A DNA stretch of 64,000 nt from Agapetus fuscipes (GCA_951799405.1 OX637346.1:12733215-12797214); one strand, 5' to 3'. Shown: positions 22,793 through 35,615, numbered from the stretch's first letter. Program-made: numbers and translations. The notes: generated by a model not told the origin, from the sequence alone.

Positions 22793-23351
22793 CTTTTCAA
22801 TAGATTTTAAAAAATCAAAAGACAAATACCCAGAATTATGAGCGAATTTTCATATTATGTCATTGAAATTTCTATTGGACATGAATTCGTGATAGGTAAC
22901 TTTTTTCAATACTTTCTCTTACTATTTTTGTATCATAGAAAATTGATAAAGATTATAAATAAAATTTAATAATGATGTCAAAAAAATGTTGACCTACCTA
23001 CATAGTATGTAAGTTTGATGTTATAAATATAATTATTGTTTTTATGTTAAATGACTTTTTAATACATTTCTACCCTTAAATTAAATAAAATGGGCGATGT
23101 CGCCCCACACACGGACCCTTTAATTTCCTACCCATTTTTCTTTTATAATAACTTAATCGCGTTTAATATGGAAAGTAATTTATGAAGTCTTAATATTCAA
23201 ACAGTTTATTATAATGTACTATTAGGAGTGTATTATTTTTCCACCTCTGTCAAACTTTGTTCGCTAGCTTAGATTTCTTGCGAAAGTTTTCAGCAAAGTT
23301 GGCTAAAACATTGTAAAATATTCAAGATTTGTGAAATACGAGTGTCACTAA
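22793..23351. other. AT-rich spacer, nothing recognised
   Basis: No open frame or repeat match. Confidence 0.45.
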
Positions 23352-23471
23352 CAGTGCTACTCACAAGACATTTGATCCATGGCTGATCTGCAGATCATTG
23401 TTTTTTTTTGTACAGAATATTCAATGTAGGCTGCGGATGAGGCATGGCTTTGCTGTTTTAGAATAACACTG
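23352..23471. mobile_element. hAT-like MITE, CAGTGCTA ends
   Basis: Ends CAGTGCTACTC and GAATAACACTG are imperfect inverted repeats; a palindromic centre carries gatccatgg and gatctgcagatc. The inverted relative at 45310-45422 matches along most of its length (ctgatctgcagatcatt, taggctgc-gatgag). A hAT origin is suggested only by the CAGTG terminus. Confidence 0.55.
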
Positions 23472-24047
23472 TAAGAGTTGAGGAAGATTTGCGAATCTTC
23501 AAAATCAGTTTTATTTTTCAGAAACGTTATTCACATCGTTTGTTATTAAGAGAAAAGTTACAATACACGTACGAGTATAGACATCAGGAACGAGCATTCC
23601 ATATAAGCATATGTACCAATTAGGTAAGCAAAGATTGTGAAAAATGCATTTAACCTAGAAATTAAAATTCTAAATTGACATGTTCGCTTCAATTTGAGTA
23701 TTAGTTCGGACTGAAATAAATTTCTTATGTATCATTTTAAAGGCAAAGGAAGTATAGGTACTTTAATGTGAAGTGTATTTGACTCTGACCAGTACACGCG
23801 AATGGTGCGTTTTGTAAAATATTGTGAAAACAAAATGTCCATGCCATTTTAGAAAATATGAGGAATTTGATTTTTTTTTTTTTGAAACTCTTAACGATAT
23901 TTTGTGACAGATTTTTTTTTCAAAGGCATGGAATTTTACATGTTTATTTTAACACATTGACTAATAAACCGAAGAAACATTTTTTTCTGAGGATGCAGGT
24001 ATGTTCCGCTATGATTTTCAATGATTTACTTTTTACTGATCCCTTTT

Positions 24048-24233
24048 ACCAATGTCTCCCTTGTTTCAGAGTAAATCGGCAATAGTTACGTACAGAGTTT
24101 GTGTTCATTTAAAGCTTGGGTTTTATTTTTTACGTACGCATTTAGCGTTTTCAAGTGTGAACGTGTCTGCTTGTTAAAATGCATTAAAATTGAATCTTAA
24201 ATGTTAATATATATTCACAACGCAGTTACATGA
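24048..24233 (+). repeat. R1 copy, old and diverged
   Basis: ccaatgtctcccttgtttcag, a diverged body (gtgttcatttaaagcttggg) and aacgtgtctgcttgttaaaatgc remain in order. The tail has decayed (cacaacgcagttaca). Confidence 0.6.
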
Positions 24234-24984
24234 TGGAGCATCCAAGACATGGTAAAAAAATATCTGCACACACGATATAACGATTGTTTCATTATTGCCT
24301 GTGAGCGTGATGTGTGCTCAGTGGCTTAACTTCTTACTAGTCTGTTTTCCGTCGCAAAAAGCAATCAGGGAAACAGAGTTCCTGGCATCGGCAGCAGTAA
24401 GCGCAATGAGAGGACCATCACACCAGGACAGTCCACAAAGGACAGTGGCTGAATATTTAGGTGGTTTCGTGTACGTACCTACTGTAAAATCACACTAATG
24501 AAGCAAGTAAGGCGTTATGGTTTTCCAACAAGAAATGTTATTACAGACAGGCGAGGAATACATATTCTATCAATATGCAATTCTTTCTCGAAAAATTAAG
24601 CATGAAATTGTATTTGAACCATCTGTTTCTAAAATAAAAATTATCGTATACTTCTTGTAGAAATTACTAAACATTTGATACACGTGATTATTGCTAGACA
24701 GATTTCCTATATTATGTTATTTAGGTTTTGTTATATATTTTTCAACTACGTAGGCCTTCTCCTGGTACAAGGTTGGAAACTTTCATGCTATGTATTAATT
24801 ATTGATTCTCTAATGGCAAAAAGATCTCGTTCAATCGATACACACTTCCCTATGTTAACTTAGTGATCCAACATGCGTGAACATCTGATCGCTGATTGTA
24901 TGTACTCCATACAAATTTTATAGAGTACGTTTAACTCCGCGATCACCTGTTTACGCGTTAACTTGTTTTAACGATTGCTATTGG

Positions 24985-25690
24985 CCAATAAGAATGTCAT
25001 CAACGACGAGACTGCATACCCAGAGCTGGGTGTCTCATCACCACGGTAATTCTTACATACCGAATATCGGTAATATTTGTATGAAGACTAATCAGCTGTT
25101 CGCTTGCGGCCATCTTGGATTGACAGATTTTCATACAAATTCTACTGATATTCTTATGGTTATTATTTCGTACATTTTTATCACGAGCAAATACGTGGAA
25201 TTTTGTGTTTACTCATGCTACACGTGAACTTTCTAAATACAGCCAGCAAATGAGCGTCATAAGCCCTGTAACTTAGGTTTTATACGACGAAGGCTGCTGG
25301 CATATCAAAGCGGCAGATTTGGTCAACAATAATGAACGGTAGCCCAAGTGGTAAGATAACCATTTTAATGATACGTTGGCTGTCTCCTTACAATAAAGCT
25401 ATCCAAAATGGCGGCAAGTGATCAATAATTCCACGTTCTTCATACAAAGAACCTAAACGTCATTCGGTAGATTTGGGGAACTATCATGGCCGGTAGCTGA
25501 CATGTCGAGACTTGCATTGATAACGCTTACCGTCGTTACCTGTCGGCATACAAAAAAAATCCAAGATGGCCGCAAGTGAACGCCTGATAAGACACTGACA
25601 GGTGTTCATACTAATCTAAACGATAATCGGTAGGTAAGATCTACCGTTTGTAATGAGACTTCCACCCCAGGACAGTTTAGGCAGCTTGAT
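24985..25690. repeat. Cluster of YY1-motif MITE copies (Y family)
   Basis: Two or three diverged copies in both orientations: 24990-25140 (ccacggtaattc, cagctgttcgcttgcggcc, atcttggattgacag) and 25520-25690 (tccaagatggccgcaagtg, atcggtaggtaag, gagacttcca). A weaker copy lies at 25310-25480. The intact relative is at 59027-59236. Confidence 0.55.
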
Positions 25691-26879
25691 GCTGACCACT
25701 TACCAATAACTACTAACCATTGACAACTTCCCACCCCTCGCTAACCACTTGCATACTACTTAAGCACTTACCAGAAGTCCTCATCTGTAGGATCTGCTAG
25801 CGGAGAGATCACGTTCCCGAGGTTTTCAATTAGCCGCAGACTTTGTTTACAAATAAGATGTATGCAGCTCCGCGGGGACTAGATGAGCCTGATTGGTGCA
25901 CTTGTAAAGATTATCCGAGGATCCAGCGTGTGCGATGAAGACGCCAAGTTTACCGTGGCTGGCAGGCTGGCAGGCAGGGGGACGCCAGATGGGGCGCTGC
26001 TCAAAGTGGAGTGGTGGGGAGCTCGTCAGTCGTCACACAAACAGCTCAGCTCTATTTGTAGGAAACTACATACTCCTTCATGTATACAAAGACTGAAAGA
26101 CACATGTACTACCTGCAGCTTAAATATTGTAAATTGGAGGTAGGCATGAAATAAGTAACAGTTTATGGGTTTTTGTATGGACATTGCGAAAATTAATTTT
26201 AAATTAATATCGAGGAAATAAATCAACTCGCGATAAAAAACTTGGTGTTTAATTTTTATGGAATAAATGTTGACTAAATATTTTCCTGTGTTTCCGTATA
26301 TTTATCCCATTTTTGGAAAAAATCCTTAATTGTCGTCTTTGCTTTAATACGGCTTATATTTAATCTGATTATGAAGGTAATTTGGACTGAAAGGTTTTTA
26401 GTGTTTTTTTTAGTTTGATGCGTTTTACAAAAATGGCAAAAGGTAAACACTCCACGAAAATCTTTAAGTCGTGGTTATGAAAATATGAAAGAAGGATAGG
26501 TATGAGGTGAAAGGTGATGGATCTGAACAGTATAAAAAAAGTATATTCAAGGATAGGATGAATTTGAGGCAATTCTAGTCACTTTTGGCGAAATGGTAGC
26601 ATAACTACAGTAACAGAAGTAATGATATTTATTGATGACTGAATAGGATTTCAGCAAATCATAACATTACAGAACAAAAAAAAATCACCTGCTGTAAACG
26701 GCAAAAAATGAAAAAAACTATGCTTTTTTTTCAAGTTTAAAATAATTCAGTAGCCGGAGCGAAACAAAGTTTTTAAATCCAGTTTAACATTTACAATTTC
26801 ATGAAATTTTTATTCTTACACACAGAGAGTTTCAAATTGAGTGAAATTTGTGGAAATGAAAAAAAGAAAAAAAGTAAGC
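25691..26879. other. No gene recognised
   Basis: Contains an open frame at 25883-26143 (+, 86 codons) whose first half (SVCDEDAKFTVAGRLAG) lies in mixed-composition DNA. No domain, splice site or homologue is recognised, so it is not called. Confidence 0.4.
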
Positions 26880-27170
26880 ATGTGATGAGAATGAACGGCG
26901 AGCGCTGGGCTGTGCTTGCCGGTCCCGCACAAAAGGCCCCAAATGTGAGACTTTTGATTGTGGCCGGAGTCACGCAATAAAAATGTCGCAAAAGTTGGCG
27001 GTAAAATTAATTACGGTAGGAAAAAACTGTCGACCGGAGTACGGAGCCCGTCGGCCCATACGGAGAGATTGTGTGCGAATTTACAAAGAAAAATAATACT
27101 ACCGACAAGCGAGCCGAAATGGCAGTCATTAATTTGCGTGAAAATATTTTAGCGAAGACAAGACACGAGA
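26880..27170. promoter_or_regulatory. Unique, CpG-containing block, possible conserved non-coding element
   Basis: Differs in composition from its neighbours, has several CpGs (ggcgagcgctggg, gtcgaccggagtacgg) and homeodomain-type cores (cgcaataaaa, gtcattaatttgcg). No repeat match and no consistent frame. A role in regulation is speculative. Confidence 0.2.
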
Positions 27171-27318
27171 GGTTTCCTTGTTTTATTTTTTTGTTTTTGT
27201 TTGTAAGCGTGTCGACCAGAATTCTTTATAACGATATTCAATTCTAATTTCACCAGTAAACAGATTTGTTGTATAAAAGTGTGTGTTTTCTTTTAAAAAA
27301 TGCATGCGGAAAATATAC

Positions 27319-27526
27319 AGGTGTATATTTTTTATTATTTTGGATTATTCGTAAATTTGATAATTTTAAATTAAATGACGTAAATTACATCGTAAATAAA
27401 TGAATGTAGGCAATAGACAAAACATATATTTTTTGATATCGGCCACCCCTAGTGGAACGGCGGCAGGATACAGAAACAGTAAGGATTATAATAATCTATA
27501 ATCTATAAATACTAGTTGGATAATTA
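27319..27526. repeat. Tandem ~205-bp duplication, unit 1
   Basis: From caggtgtatattttttatta to ctagttggataattaac. It shares aatgtaggcaatagacaaaa and gtggaacggcggcaggatac with unit 2, with moderate divergence. Unit 1 has an extra 23 bp at 27489-27511. Confidence 0.8.
27489..27511 (-). repeat. R1 tail-only insertion
   Basis: The extra bases relative to unit 2 (taataatctataatctataa...) are just the R1 heptamer tail. It can be an extreme 5'-truncated insertion or a microsatellite expansion. Confidence 0.45.
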
Positions 27527-27543
27527 ACAACAACAATACACAG

Positions 27544-27747
27544 GTGTTTATTTTTTGAGATTTTTCATTATTTTGGATTCTTCGTAAATTTGATTAATTT
27601 CAATTAATGAAATGACGTAAATTACATCGCAAATAAATAAATGTAGGCAATAGACAAAAAATGATTTTTTAAATAAGTACCGGCCCCCCCTAGTGGAACG
27701 GCGGCAGGATACAGAAACAGTAGTGATTACTAGTTGAATAATTAACA
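27544..27747. repeat. Tandem ~205-bp duplication, unit 2
   Basis: From the caggtgtttattttttgaga side to ctagttgaataattaaca; partner of 27319-27526. Confidence 0.8.
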
Positions 27748-30720
27748 TCTATAATTGTCGACAATCGACATTGAGGTTTGCATTTTTTTTTAAATATAAA
27801 CCTTGTTTGTATTCACTTTTTTCCCAGTTTGTGTGTTTTGTGCGTTTCGTTATGTTTTGTATTTTCTACAGTTTTGCAAACCCGAAACGCATACACCTGC
27901 AATAAAAAAATATTCACGTAGCCTGTAATTTAGAATTACAATTAAGCTTTCCGGGGAAGACCGGTGGCCATGGGATATCTTGATTTACGCATCTGCGATA
28001 AGCGGATGCACTTTTACTGCCATTCGCAAATTGCTTTAATTAAAAAATTCATGCACGAAAACGAGATAATAATCGTAAAAAATGAAATTGCTATCTTTGT
28101 AATAATTTAACTGTAAGGCTTAAAAAGGGTACAAGTTATCTGACTCATACTCTGACTCATATTTACCTTTAAACATTGTATTCAAACTTTAGCCCTTTCA
28201 TATAAATAGACTTGTGCTGTTGACCGTGGAGAAATAATCCAATTTAGAACATCTGTTCCTACTCTATTCGTCTAATACTCGTCCTCTTCGTTATGCATAA
28301 GGTGGCCAACATTTTTTTTCAACACTACACCTCATTTTGATTACACAACACATTTTGTAGAATTCCTCGTTTAAATCTGTGAGTCGCAACCCTTGAAAAA
28401 GTGCTGGCAACATAAAGAAGGCAAGGTTCTGCATTACAATAAAAATACTATTTCAAGTGAAAGGGCTGGTTTGTTTCTTGTAAAAAAATACAAATTACGA
28501 CGCTACTTTTTAAATTTTTATGACCATGTATTTTTTCAGCCATGCATTTTTACCAGGTCTATTTGAAGATTTCAATCCAAAGGGATCTGCTTATGCGGCG
28601 CCATGTTTCACTGCTTTCTTTCTTCAAATAGATATGGTAAGATCTAACGAAGCCCGTTGAGTCTGCAGCTGCAGACAATAAGTTAGTGATATAAGCGACA
28701 ACGTGTAGACGTGTTTTGATTGAAAAGAACTGCAGGCCAATTTTTTTTAACCATCCACTTCTAGTGCTTGTTTGTTTTATGTCCATCAGAGGTAATTCCT
28801 CATGAACAATGTTTGAATGTGGACTGGGCCAATATGTCATATGAACACTGGAAATTGATTGTAAAATTATTTAAAGGAACTCTTTTTTCTTAGCTCAGAT
28901 TGTGAAGAATGTTATTATTAAGACAATTTCATTGAAAGGTCATCTTTGAATCAAATGTTAGGTAAGCCAAGCAAGCACTGGGGAGACGCTTTATTCTTCT
29001 TCTTCGTCGTGTTAGTTTTACACGCTTCATTGAAAACAATAGAAAACACTGGTCTAAACAATACAAAGCCACGGTATCTGAATACAGAACAGTCGGTTGT
29101 ATTTCATCAACACTTCATTAGTCCTCCTTGCACTGATCATTATATCATCGCCTTCATAATCCCCCACTATAACAGGCATCACTGTAACTGGAGACCTGTA
29201 TGAATAATTACCTGAGCAAATGTATCTGTGCTATGTTATTCCACAATATAATGCCGCGCGCTTGTTCTATTCATTACCAGATGCATTAGTACCCACGCCG
29301 CGCCGCTGGGGACACGAATTACTACGTCAAATTTACATATTAAATTTATAATACTGTAGGGCTGATTTACTATATCACAAAACCCCTAATTTACAAAAAA
29401 ATATGCTTTGATTTTTTAATTTTCTTGTTTGGTTTGGTCAAGTAAATCTTTAAAGAAAAATGATTTTACTGGGTTCAATTTAATAAAAAATACGGTTATT
29501 TATTTTGCACAATTTAATTAAAAAGATACTGATATAAAAGGCACTGAGTGGTTTTTTTTTTACTGTATTGCTCGATCCAAGTCTTCTGCAACACACAACT
29601 TTGGCACTTTTTAAAGCAGACATATGGATTGTTCTGCTTTTTCGTAGTAGAAAAAGAAAATTCTCAAATAAGATTCAGCTCCTGTAAGGCTAAATCGACC
29701 TTTTTGTCCGTTCTTTGGTAAGGCATTCTCCCACCACCTCCCACCCAGTTCATACAACTCATGCAGAGTTGCTTGACTCGGTGAACAACATTGCAATATT
29801 TTTGTCAAATGGCCTTCCCGATGAAGTTAATCAGCTAGTGTAACTCTATTCGTGTCAAAGAAAAGAAAGTCCTCCAGATCAGAGGCAAGTAGATAAATAC
29901 TTTAAAGCAGCAAAGAGTATTTTTGAAAGTTTAGTGATAATTTGGGGAATCAATTGTCTTTGTATTACCAGTCCGCAGTGTTAACTCTAAAGTCAATAAG
30001 ATTCCAATTTTCAGTAGAAGCAAAAAAATTATTATATTACAATTGTAAAGCTTTATTACTGTTATAGGACCTGATAAAATATTTCCAAATTTATTCATTT
30101 TAAAATAACTTCCATGCTTTGGGCATCTTAGACTCCCAACAACACAACTTAGCTTCATCCAAATTAAAATTTTACGGGTCAGTAGAGCGTCCAAGTTTTC
30201 GTTTTTGCACAAACTAGTTGCACGTGCTGTGTGGAAGAGCTTGTATGCATTTTGTGGAAGCGGGTACGTGTAGATATTTTATGGTAGAATCTAGTATTTT
30301 ATGGAACAGCATCTATCCAAGATGGAATCTTAAAAATTCATTAATCCCCACCGTGCGCTCGTCGGAAGTATCTGAAAGCTTCGCGGGAATGTTTTTAAGA
30401 AAATCTGCTTTTCACTCGGTTTTTAATTTAATTAAGCTGCAAGTTACGCGAACTTATGGTATGGCTCCAATAAGCTTAACAAGTTCTGAAAAAAACTCGC
30501 TCCTCCCGCCTAATGCATTCCTAATTAATTTACGATTTGCATCTGAGAACATTTTCAAAGTATTAAAAGTGGGATGCAAGATTTCCATGAAAAGTTGGAT
30601 GCAAGATGTGCAGTAAAAATTAATGAGATTGCAACGGAAGAATATCTGACGTTTTGCGTCTGTAACGCCTGAAGTGTTTGCGATTTTTACTTTTTTTGTG
30701 ATCTTATAATAATCTAATAA
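27748..30720. other. About 3 kb without recognised gene or repeat
   Basis: The longest open frames are 28559-28840 (-, 93 codons), 29931-30212 (-, 93 codons) and 30218-30616 (+, 132 codons). None shows a domain, a biased codon pattern or good splice context. A short block at 27950-28080 (gatttacgcatctgcgataa) is less AT-rich and unique. Nothing else is supported. Confidence 0.4.
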
Positions 30721-30893
30721 TCCTGTTTCAGGGAATGTGGGCAAGAGTTGCAGGGCTTATGTTCATTTGCGGTTTGGATTTTATTTGTAAATACACAATC
30801 AGCATTTGTAAGCGCGAACTACACGTGTTTGTTTGTGGGCATACATCTGAGAGCTTTGAATGAACATATCCTTGCAACTTAGATTATAGATTA
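30721..30893 (+). repeat. R1 copy, 5'-truncated at the hairpin
   Basis: Begins at aataatcctgtttcaggg and ends in the heptamer tail. TTATAAT lies near both edges (possible target duplication). It is closely similar to the LINE 3' end at 51780-52033. Confidence 0.87.
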
Positions 30894-31122
30894 TAATGCA
30901 TTTATGAATTGGAAAAAGTTAGGTTTAAATAATGCACTTGTAATAGGTTCATGTCGGATGTTGCTAGCGCTTGCGAAAGAACTGCATGGATAAAAAAATC
31001 ACAGTACACCTTATTTTTGGACACGAATCGCTACCTCGTCTCATTAAGGTCGTAAGGAATTTAGCACATTCACGTGTCAGAGCCTTTGTAATAGGAGAAT
31101 TTAGATTTCAACTTTATGGTAG

Positions 31123-31455
31123 TCCGGTCGATAGCTCAGTTGGTAGAGTGCTTGCATTCCATGCCGTGAGCTCGGGTTCGAATCCCACCGAGCGCGAGGG
31201 TGTCAGAAATGATTTCCCGTTTCGGTGTTTATTTCAAACCCCAAACTAATAATACCGGCAAGGTTTACTCAGCCTTCACAAGAAATGAGTACCAGTTCTC
31301 TCGGGAGCTGGGAAAACACCACTTCAATTGAAGTGGTTGGCGTAAGGCCGGCCCCCTTACCTGTAAAAATAAATAGGTTCAACTCGCCACATGCGACCCC
31401 TTCGGGGATAACGCGGCAAGAAGTTGCACTATATGTGTAGCTTAGTTGCGTTGCG
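31123..31455 (+). mobile_element. SINE-A, full length, forward
   Basis: Best-readable copy: tccggtcgatagctcagttg (A-box), gagctcgggttcgaatccc (B-box), gtgtcagaaatgatttcccg, caaggtttactcagccttc, cttcaattgaagtgg, cgacccttcggggat-type stem (gaccccttcggggataac), ctatatgtgtagcttagttg, then a ttgcgtt-rich tail. Box A and B indicate an internal RNA polymerase III promoter. Confidence 0.92.
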
Positions 31456-31640
31456 TTTTTTTGCGTTTTTATTTGGCAAAATAAAATAACATTGAGAAAA
31501 ACTTTTGATACAATGTGGCAGCAAAAATACAATTAGATGTATACGTCCTTATAAGTATTATATGAACAGAACTGCTCTATTGAAATAATTATTTACTTTT
31601 TATTTTAGTGATCAAAATAGGGAGTAGGTAAAACGCAAAA

Positions 31641-32138
31641 ACGCAACTAAGCTACACATATAGTGTAACTTCTTGCCTGAGTTATCCCCGAAGGGGTCGC
31701 ATGTGGCGCTTCGGGACCTATTTATTTTTACAGGTAAGGGGGCCGGCCTCACACCAACCACTTTCAGTTGAAGTGGGGGTTTCCCAGCTCCCGGGGGGGG
31801 GGCTGGTTCTCATTTTATTGTGAAGGCTGAGTAAACCTTTGAGATCAAACCCTTGCTTTCGGCATGGTATGCAAGCATTCTACCAATTGAGCTATCGACC
31901 TTTTTACGAGCTTGATCGTCGTCGCTACAAAGCGCCAATTCTCAAGCAAGACCCAGTTGCTGTAAGGCTGGATGGACCTTTGGTGACCGGTCATTGGTAA
32001 AGGTTTTATGAATTTTTCAACCCAGCGAAGAGCAAATTTGAAAATATAAATGGTATATTTTTTGTGCTCCGCCGGGAATCGAACCCACAACCTTCGCATT
32101 CAGAGTCCGCAGTGTTACCACTGAGCTACGGACCGGTC
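31641..32138 (-). mobile_element. Dimeric tRNA-derived SINE, copy 2
   Basis: Same order as 11209-11698. Head B at 32060-32138 (reverse of ccgtagctcagtggtaacac, gtgggttcgattcccggcgg), B body, A-type head at 31850-31905, and A body ending at acgcaactaag. The A part lacks the ~70-bp block (fcccgtttcggtg-containing block) present in free SINE-A. It starts only ~185 bp after the forward SINE-A at 31123-31455, giving an inverted pair. Confidence 0.88.
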
Positions 32139-32624
32139 ATCCAGGTAGTACCTAATCAATTTTTAAGACTCATTGCATTACACATGATAATAAACAATTG
32201 CAATTATTCCAATTGTCTAACCCGCATGTTTTAATTATTTTATGGCGTGCAAACTAAGATAACATTACTTCAAATAAAATTATGAAATTGTAAAATTGTA
32301 AAATTATATCTCGCATAATAGCAGAACTCTCCATATAAACATGTAATAAATAACTCTACATGTTATACCTTGGTGATTTTTCCTTTATCCACCGTGTCCC
32401 CCGAGAAATCAAGGAATTGTTTGAATTTCAAACATATACGGAGAAAATGTACCTACGCATGAAAATGAGCAAACATATGAAGGTACAGTTTGTTTTTAAC
32501 CTTCACAACCCTTCAAATGCAATGTTATATAGATGCTAACTAAAAGCGTAGGCGTGGACCAAATTTAAAGAAATATTTGGCTAATATTAAACTTCCCCAT
32601 TATTTATAAACTACTTTTTCAGGT

Positions 32625-32815
32625 ACGGCCTGGTCTATAGCGCCTTTGTTAGAATGTTTGCGTTCATGTCGAAAGCTAGGGTTCGATCGGCACCAAGGGT
32701 GTCCGAAATTATTTACCGTTTAGCAGCTTATTTCAAAACCAAAATAAAAGCAAGGTTTACTTAGCTCTCACAAGAAATAAGAACACTTACTTCGGGAGAT
32801 GAGAAACCCCCTGTT
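32625..32815 (+). mobile_element. SINE-A, left part, split by a LINE
   Basis: Diverged head (cggcctggtctatagcgcc, gctagggttcgatcgg), then accaagggtgtccgaaatta, caaggtttacttagct, gagaaaccccctg. Its 3' remainder reappears at 35541-35615 after the LINE. Confidence 0.7.
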
Positions 32816-32839
32816 AAGTTTTAAACTTACCTTCAACAA

Positions 32840-35509
32840 TATACATATAATATACATATACAACACGACATCATGGATCGATCATTGCGTAACATCAATT
32901 AACTTTCAATCGAGCATACTCAACATAAATGTGGACACAAACCTACAAATGTCGGATCATTATCCACTGATTGTAACAATAGACATGCAAGGCATATCGA
33001 GAACGATGACTCATGCACAGATTAAAGAGGAACCTCAAGTGAAGTGGGATAACTCAAAAGATAAAATCTTGCAGTATACCCAACGAACTGAAAAATTATG
33101 TCAAGGCATCGAAATCCCGTACGAAGCGATCAAATGCAATGGCATAAATTGTAAAGCACATAGAAAAGAAATTGAAGCATTTTATGTGGATACGGTGAAT
33201 GAACTCAAGCAGGCAGCTGAAGAGATATTCCGAAGGAAAACATATAATGTCTTGACGAGGAACACACCCGGATGGAATGCATATGTCCGTGAGTCACACG
33301 AGGAAGCACGAAAAGCCTTTTTGGAGTGGGTTCAATCTGGGAAAGTTAATAGTGGACCTATTTTCCAAAAAAGAGTTGAGACGCGTAAATTATTTTAAAA
33401 AAATATGCGCAAAGTGCGCATTAACCAGAACCAGATTAAAGCCGATGCGATGACTAAAAGTATGATAACTGCAGACTTTCAATCATTCTGGAAACATACC
33501 AATAGAATGAAAGCGGTGAAATCGACTATATCAACGACTATAAACAAAGTTACAGGTGAAAAAGAAATTTGCGCCCTCTGGAAAAATCATTACAACGACT
33601 TGTATAAAGATGGTGATGACAAGGCGTATCTCAATGATAAGCTCGAAAGCAACCTAACCATCAATGTAAGTGAAGTTGAGTGTGTCATTCGCAGACTCAA
33701 GGGCAATAGGGCAGCTGGGGTGGATGGAGTCACGGCTGAGATGGTGAAGGCCGCCCACTGCAAAGTTAGTCTGCTGTGGGCCTTGGTTTTCACGGCGATG
33801 TTTCGACATGCATATCTACCGGATGATGTATGCACCTCACTCATCTGTCCAATCGTAAAAAACAAAAGTGCTGACATAATGTCAATAGACAATTACAGGC
33901 CGATAGCTGTTGCCACGACAGCAGCTAAACTCATAGAGTCTATCATGATGGAGAAAGCCAATCAGAAATTAACAACATCCGATAATCAATTTGGATTTAA
34001 AAGTGGCTCTGGTACTGAAATGGCGATATTTGTACTGAAAAATATAGTCAGGAGGTATAATGATAAGAAAACGCCCATATATGCATGTTTCATGGACTTG
34101 AAAAAAGCATACGACACGGTGAGTCACAACATAATGCAAAATGTATTACATAATGCGAAATGTGTCAAACATTGAACAACCATCTTTTATACAGAGTAAA
34201 ATGGGGATCAGCTATATCGGACAAATTCAAAGCCAAAAGAGGCCTCAAGCAAGGTGGAATATCCTCACCATGCTTATTTAATTTGTATATCGACCCGTTG
34301 CATGAAAGGCTGATAAATACTAGGGTGGGCTGCTTCATGGATGGAAAGCTCATCAACTCTATATCATATGCAGACGACATGGTGCTGATGGCACCCTCCT
34401 TGGCAGGGCTGCGTAAGCTCGTGGCAGTCTGTGAAGAGTTCGCCAATGAAAGACGGCTAATATATAATGAAAAAAAATGCGAAGTTTTAGTGTTCAAGCC
34501 AAAGGGGTGGAACCTTCATGTACCCTCAGTCAGTGTCAATGGCAGAGAGATGAAACGAGTGCGGGAGTTTAAATATTTAGGCCACGTGCTTAATGAAACA
34601 TTAACTGATGACAATGACATCAAACGACAACTACGCTCGCACTGCAGGAAAGCTAATATGCTAGCCCGGCGGTTCGCACAATGCTCGGATATCGTAAAAA
34701 ACAGGCTCTTCCTCGTTCTATGTACGCAACAATACACCAGCGAGTTGTGGTGTGACTATAAAGCACAAAGCATGAACGAGATGAGAGTCTGCTACAACAT
34801 GGGCTATAGAGCATTGTTACGACTGCGGAAGAGCTGTAGTGCGAGTGGGATGTTTGTGGCGGCTCAACTACCCTCCTGGAATGGGTTGCTGCGAACCCGA
34901 ATGGCTGGGTTCAGAGACAGAATTGAATCCAGCGAAAACTCTCTGATCGTAGCAATCAGAGGCCTGAAATGGGAGTTGGGCATATGGCGTCATTGGGCAA
35001 GGAACTTGAAGCTTACGTAGCCTTTTTTCCCTGTTTAATATGTTCCTGATATTCTAATGTACAATGACCATGTATTTCTCTTTTCTTTCACTGTTTAACT
35101 ATATATTTTGTTTGCTCTTTTTTCTCATATATTTCATCACATATCGCACGTTTAATAATAAAGAGAAATAACTCGAAAATTGGGAAAATCGAGATTTTGT
35201 AATAAAACGCAAGAACAATGCGAGAAGAATAGGTAGAATGCGACAGCCGTTCAATTTGGACGAATATGACCGAGATAAAACATCGGCCGCATTTTTCATC
35301 CCATACAAGTTGTACTGGGTGTCTGAACTTCAAACGTGATTTCCCAACATTCATGTTTTATGAGTTATTGCTCTTTATTATTAAACGTGCGATATTTTTC
35401 ATGTTTCTACATTTTTTTAATTTTCTATGTACTTTTTCTATTGATGTATTATTTTTTTATGGCTGGTCATGTATTGCACCCTCCACATGACTAAGCTGGA
35501 ATAAACGCA

Positions 35510-35536
<27 letters not shown>
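32840..35536 (+). mobile_element. 5'-truncated non-LTR retrotransposon (LINE-2)
   Basis: Starts inside the endonuclease domain and ends in an (ATT)n tail at about 35508-35536 after aagctggaataaacgc. Inserted in a SINE-A copy whose two halves flank it. The 5' border is approximate, since the first tens of bases are AT-rich and could belong to either element. Confidence 0.8.
32850..35020 (+). pseudogene. LINE-2 endonuclease/reverse transcriptase, broken
   Basis: Polyprotein of a CR1/L2/Jockey-like LINE (clade not fixed). It opens with the end of the APE endonuclease: SWIDH and SDHYPL carry the expected D and H. The linker then hits an in-frame TAA at 33396-33398 and continues in the same frame at 33405. 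RT motif A is FMDLKKAYDTV, and a frameshift near 34160-34175 moves to the next frame. RT motif B is LKQGGISSPCLFN, and motif C is SYADDMVLMA. The C-terminal domain (KYLGHVLNE..., KANMLARRF) ends with TAG at 35018-35020. With a 5' truncation, one stop and one frameshift it cannot work. Confidence 0.85.
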
Positions 35537-35540
<4 letters not shown>

Positions 35541-35615
35541 GTCCCACATGGCACGTGTAGGTAATACCTTCGAGGAAAACGAGGTAAAAAGCTGCATTAT
35601 ATGTGCAGCTTAATT
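35541..35615 (+). mobile_element. SINE-A, right part, split by LINE-2
   Basis: ccacatggcacgtgtaggta, then gcattatatgtgcagcttaa, is a diverged SINE-A 3' end, in the same orientation as the left part at 32625-32815. Confidence 0.55.

Noticed and set aside
25883..26143. 86-codon frame with moderately GC-rich start
   Set aside because: No homologue recognised and the frame runs into AT-rich DNA; could be a lost exon but unsupported.
30218..30616. 132-codon open frame as a gene
   Set aside because: No domain, no splice or promoter context, composition like flanking non-coding DNA.
31123..31200. Genuine tRNA genes at SINE heads (31123, 21774, 57173, 53510 and others)
   Set aside because: A- and B-boxes are present, but acceptor stems do not close, anticodon arms are imperfect, and each is followed by a shared SINE body.
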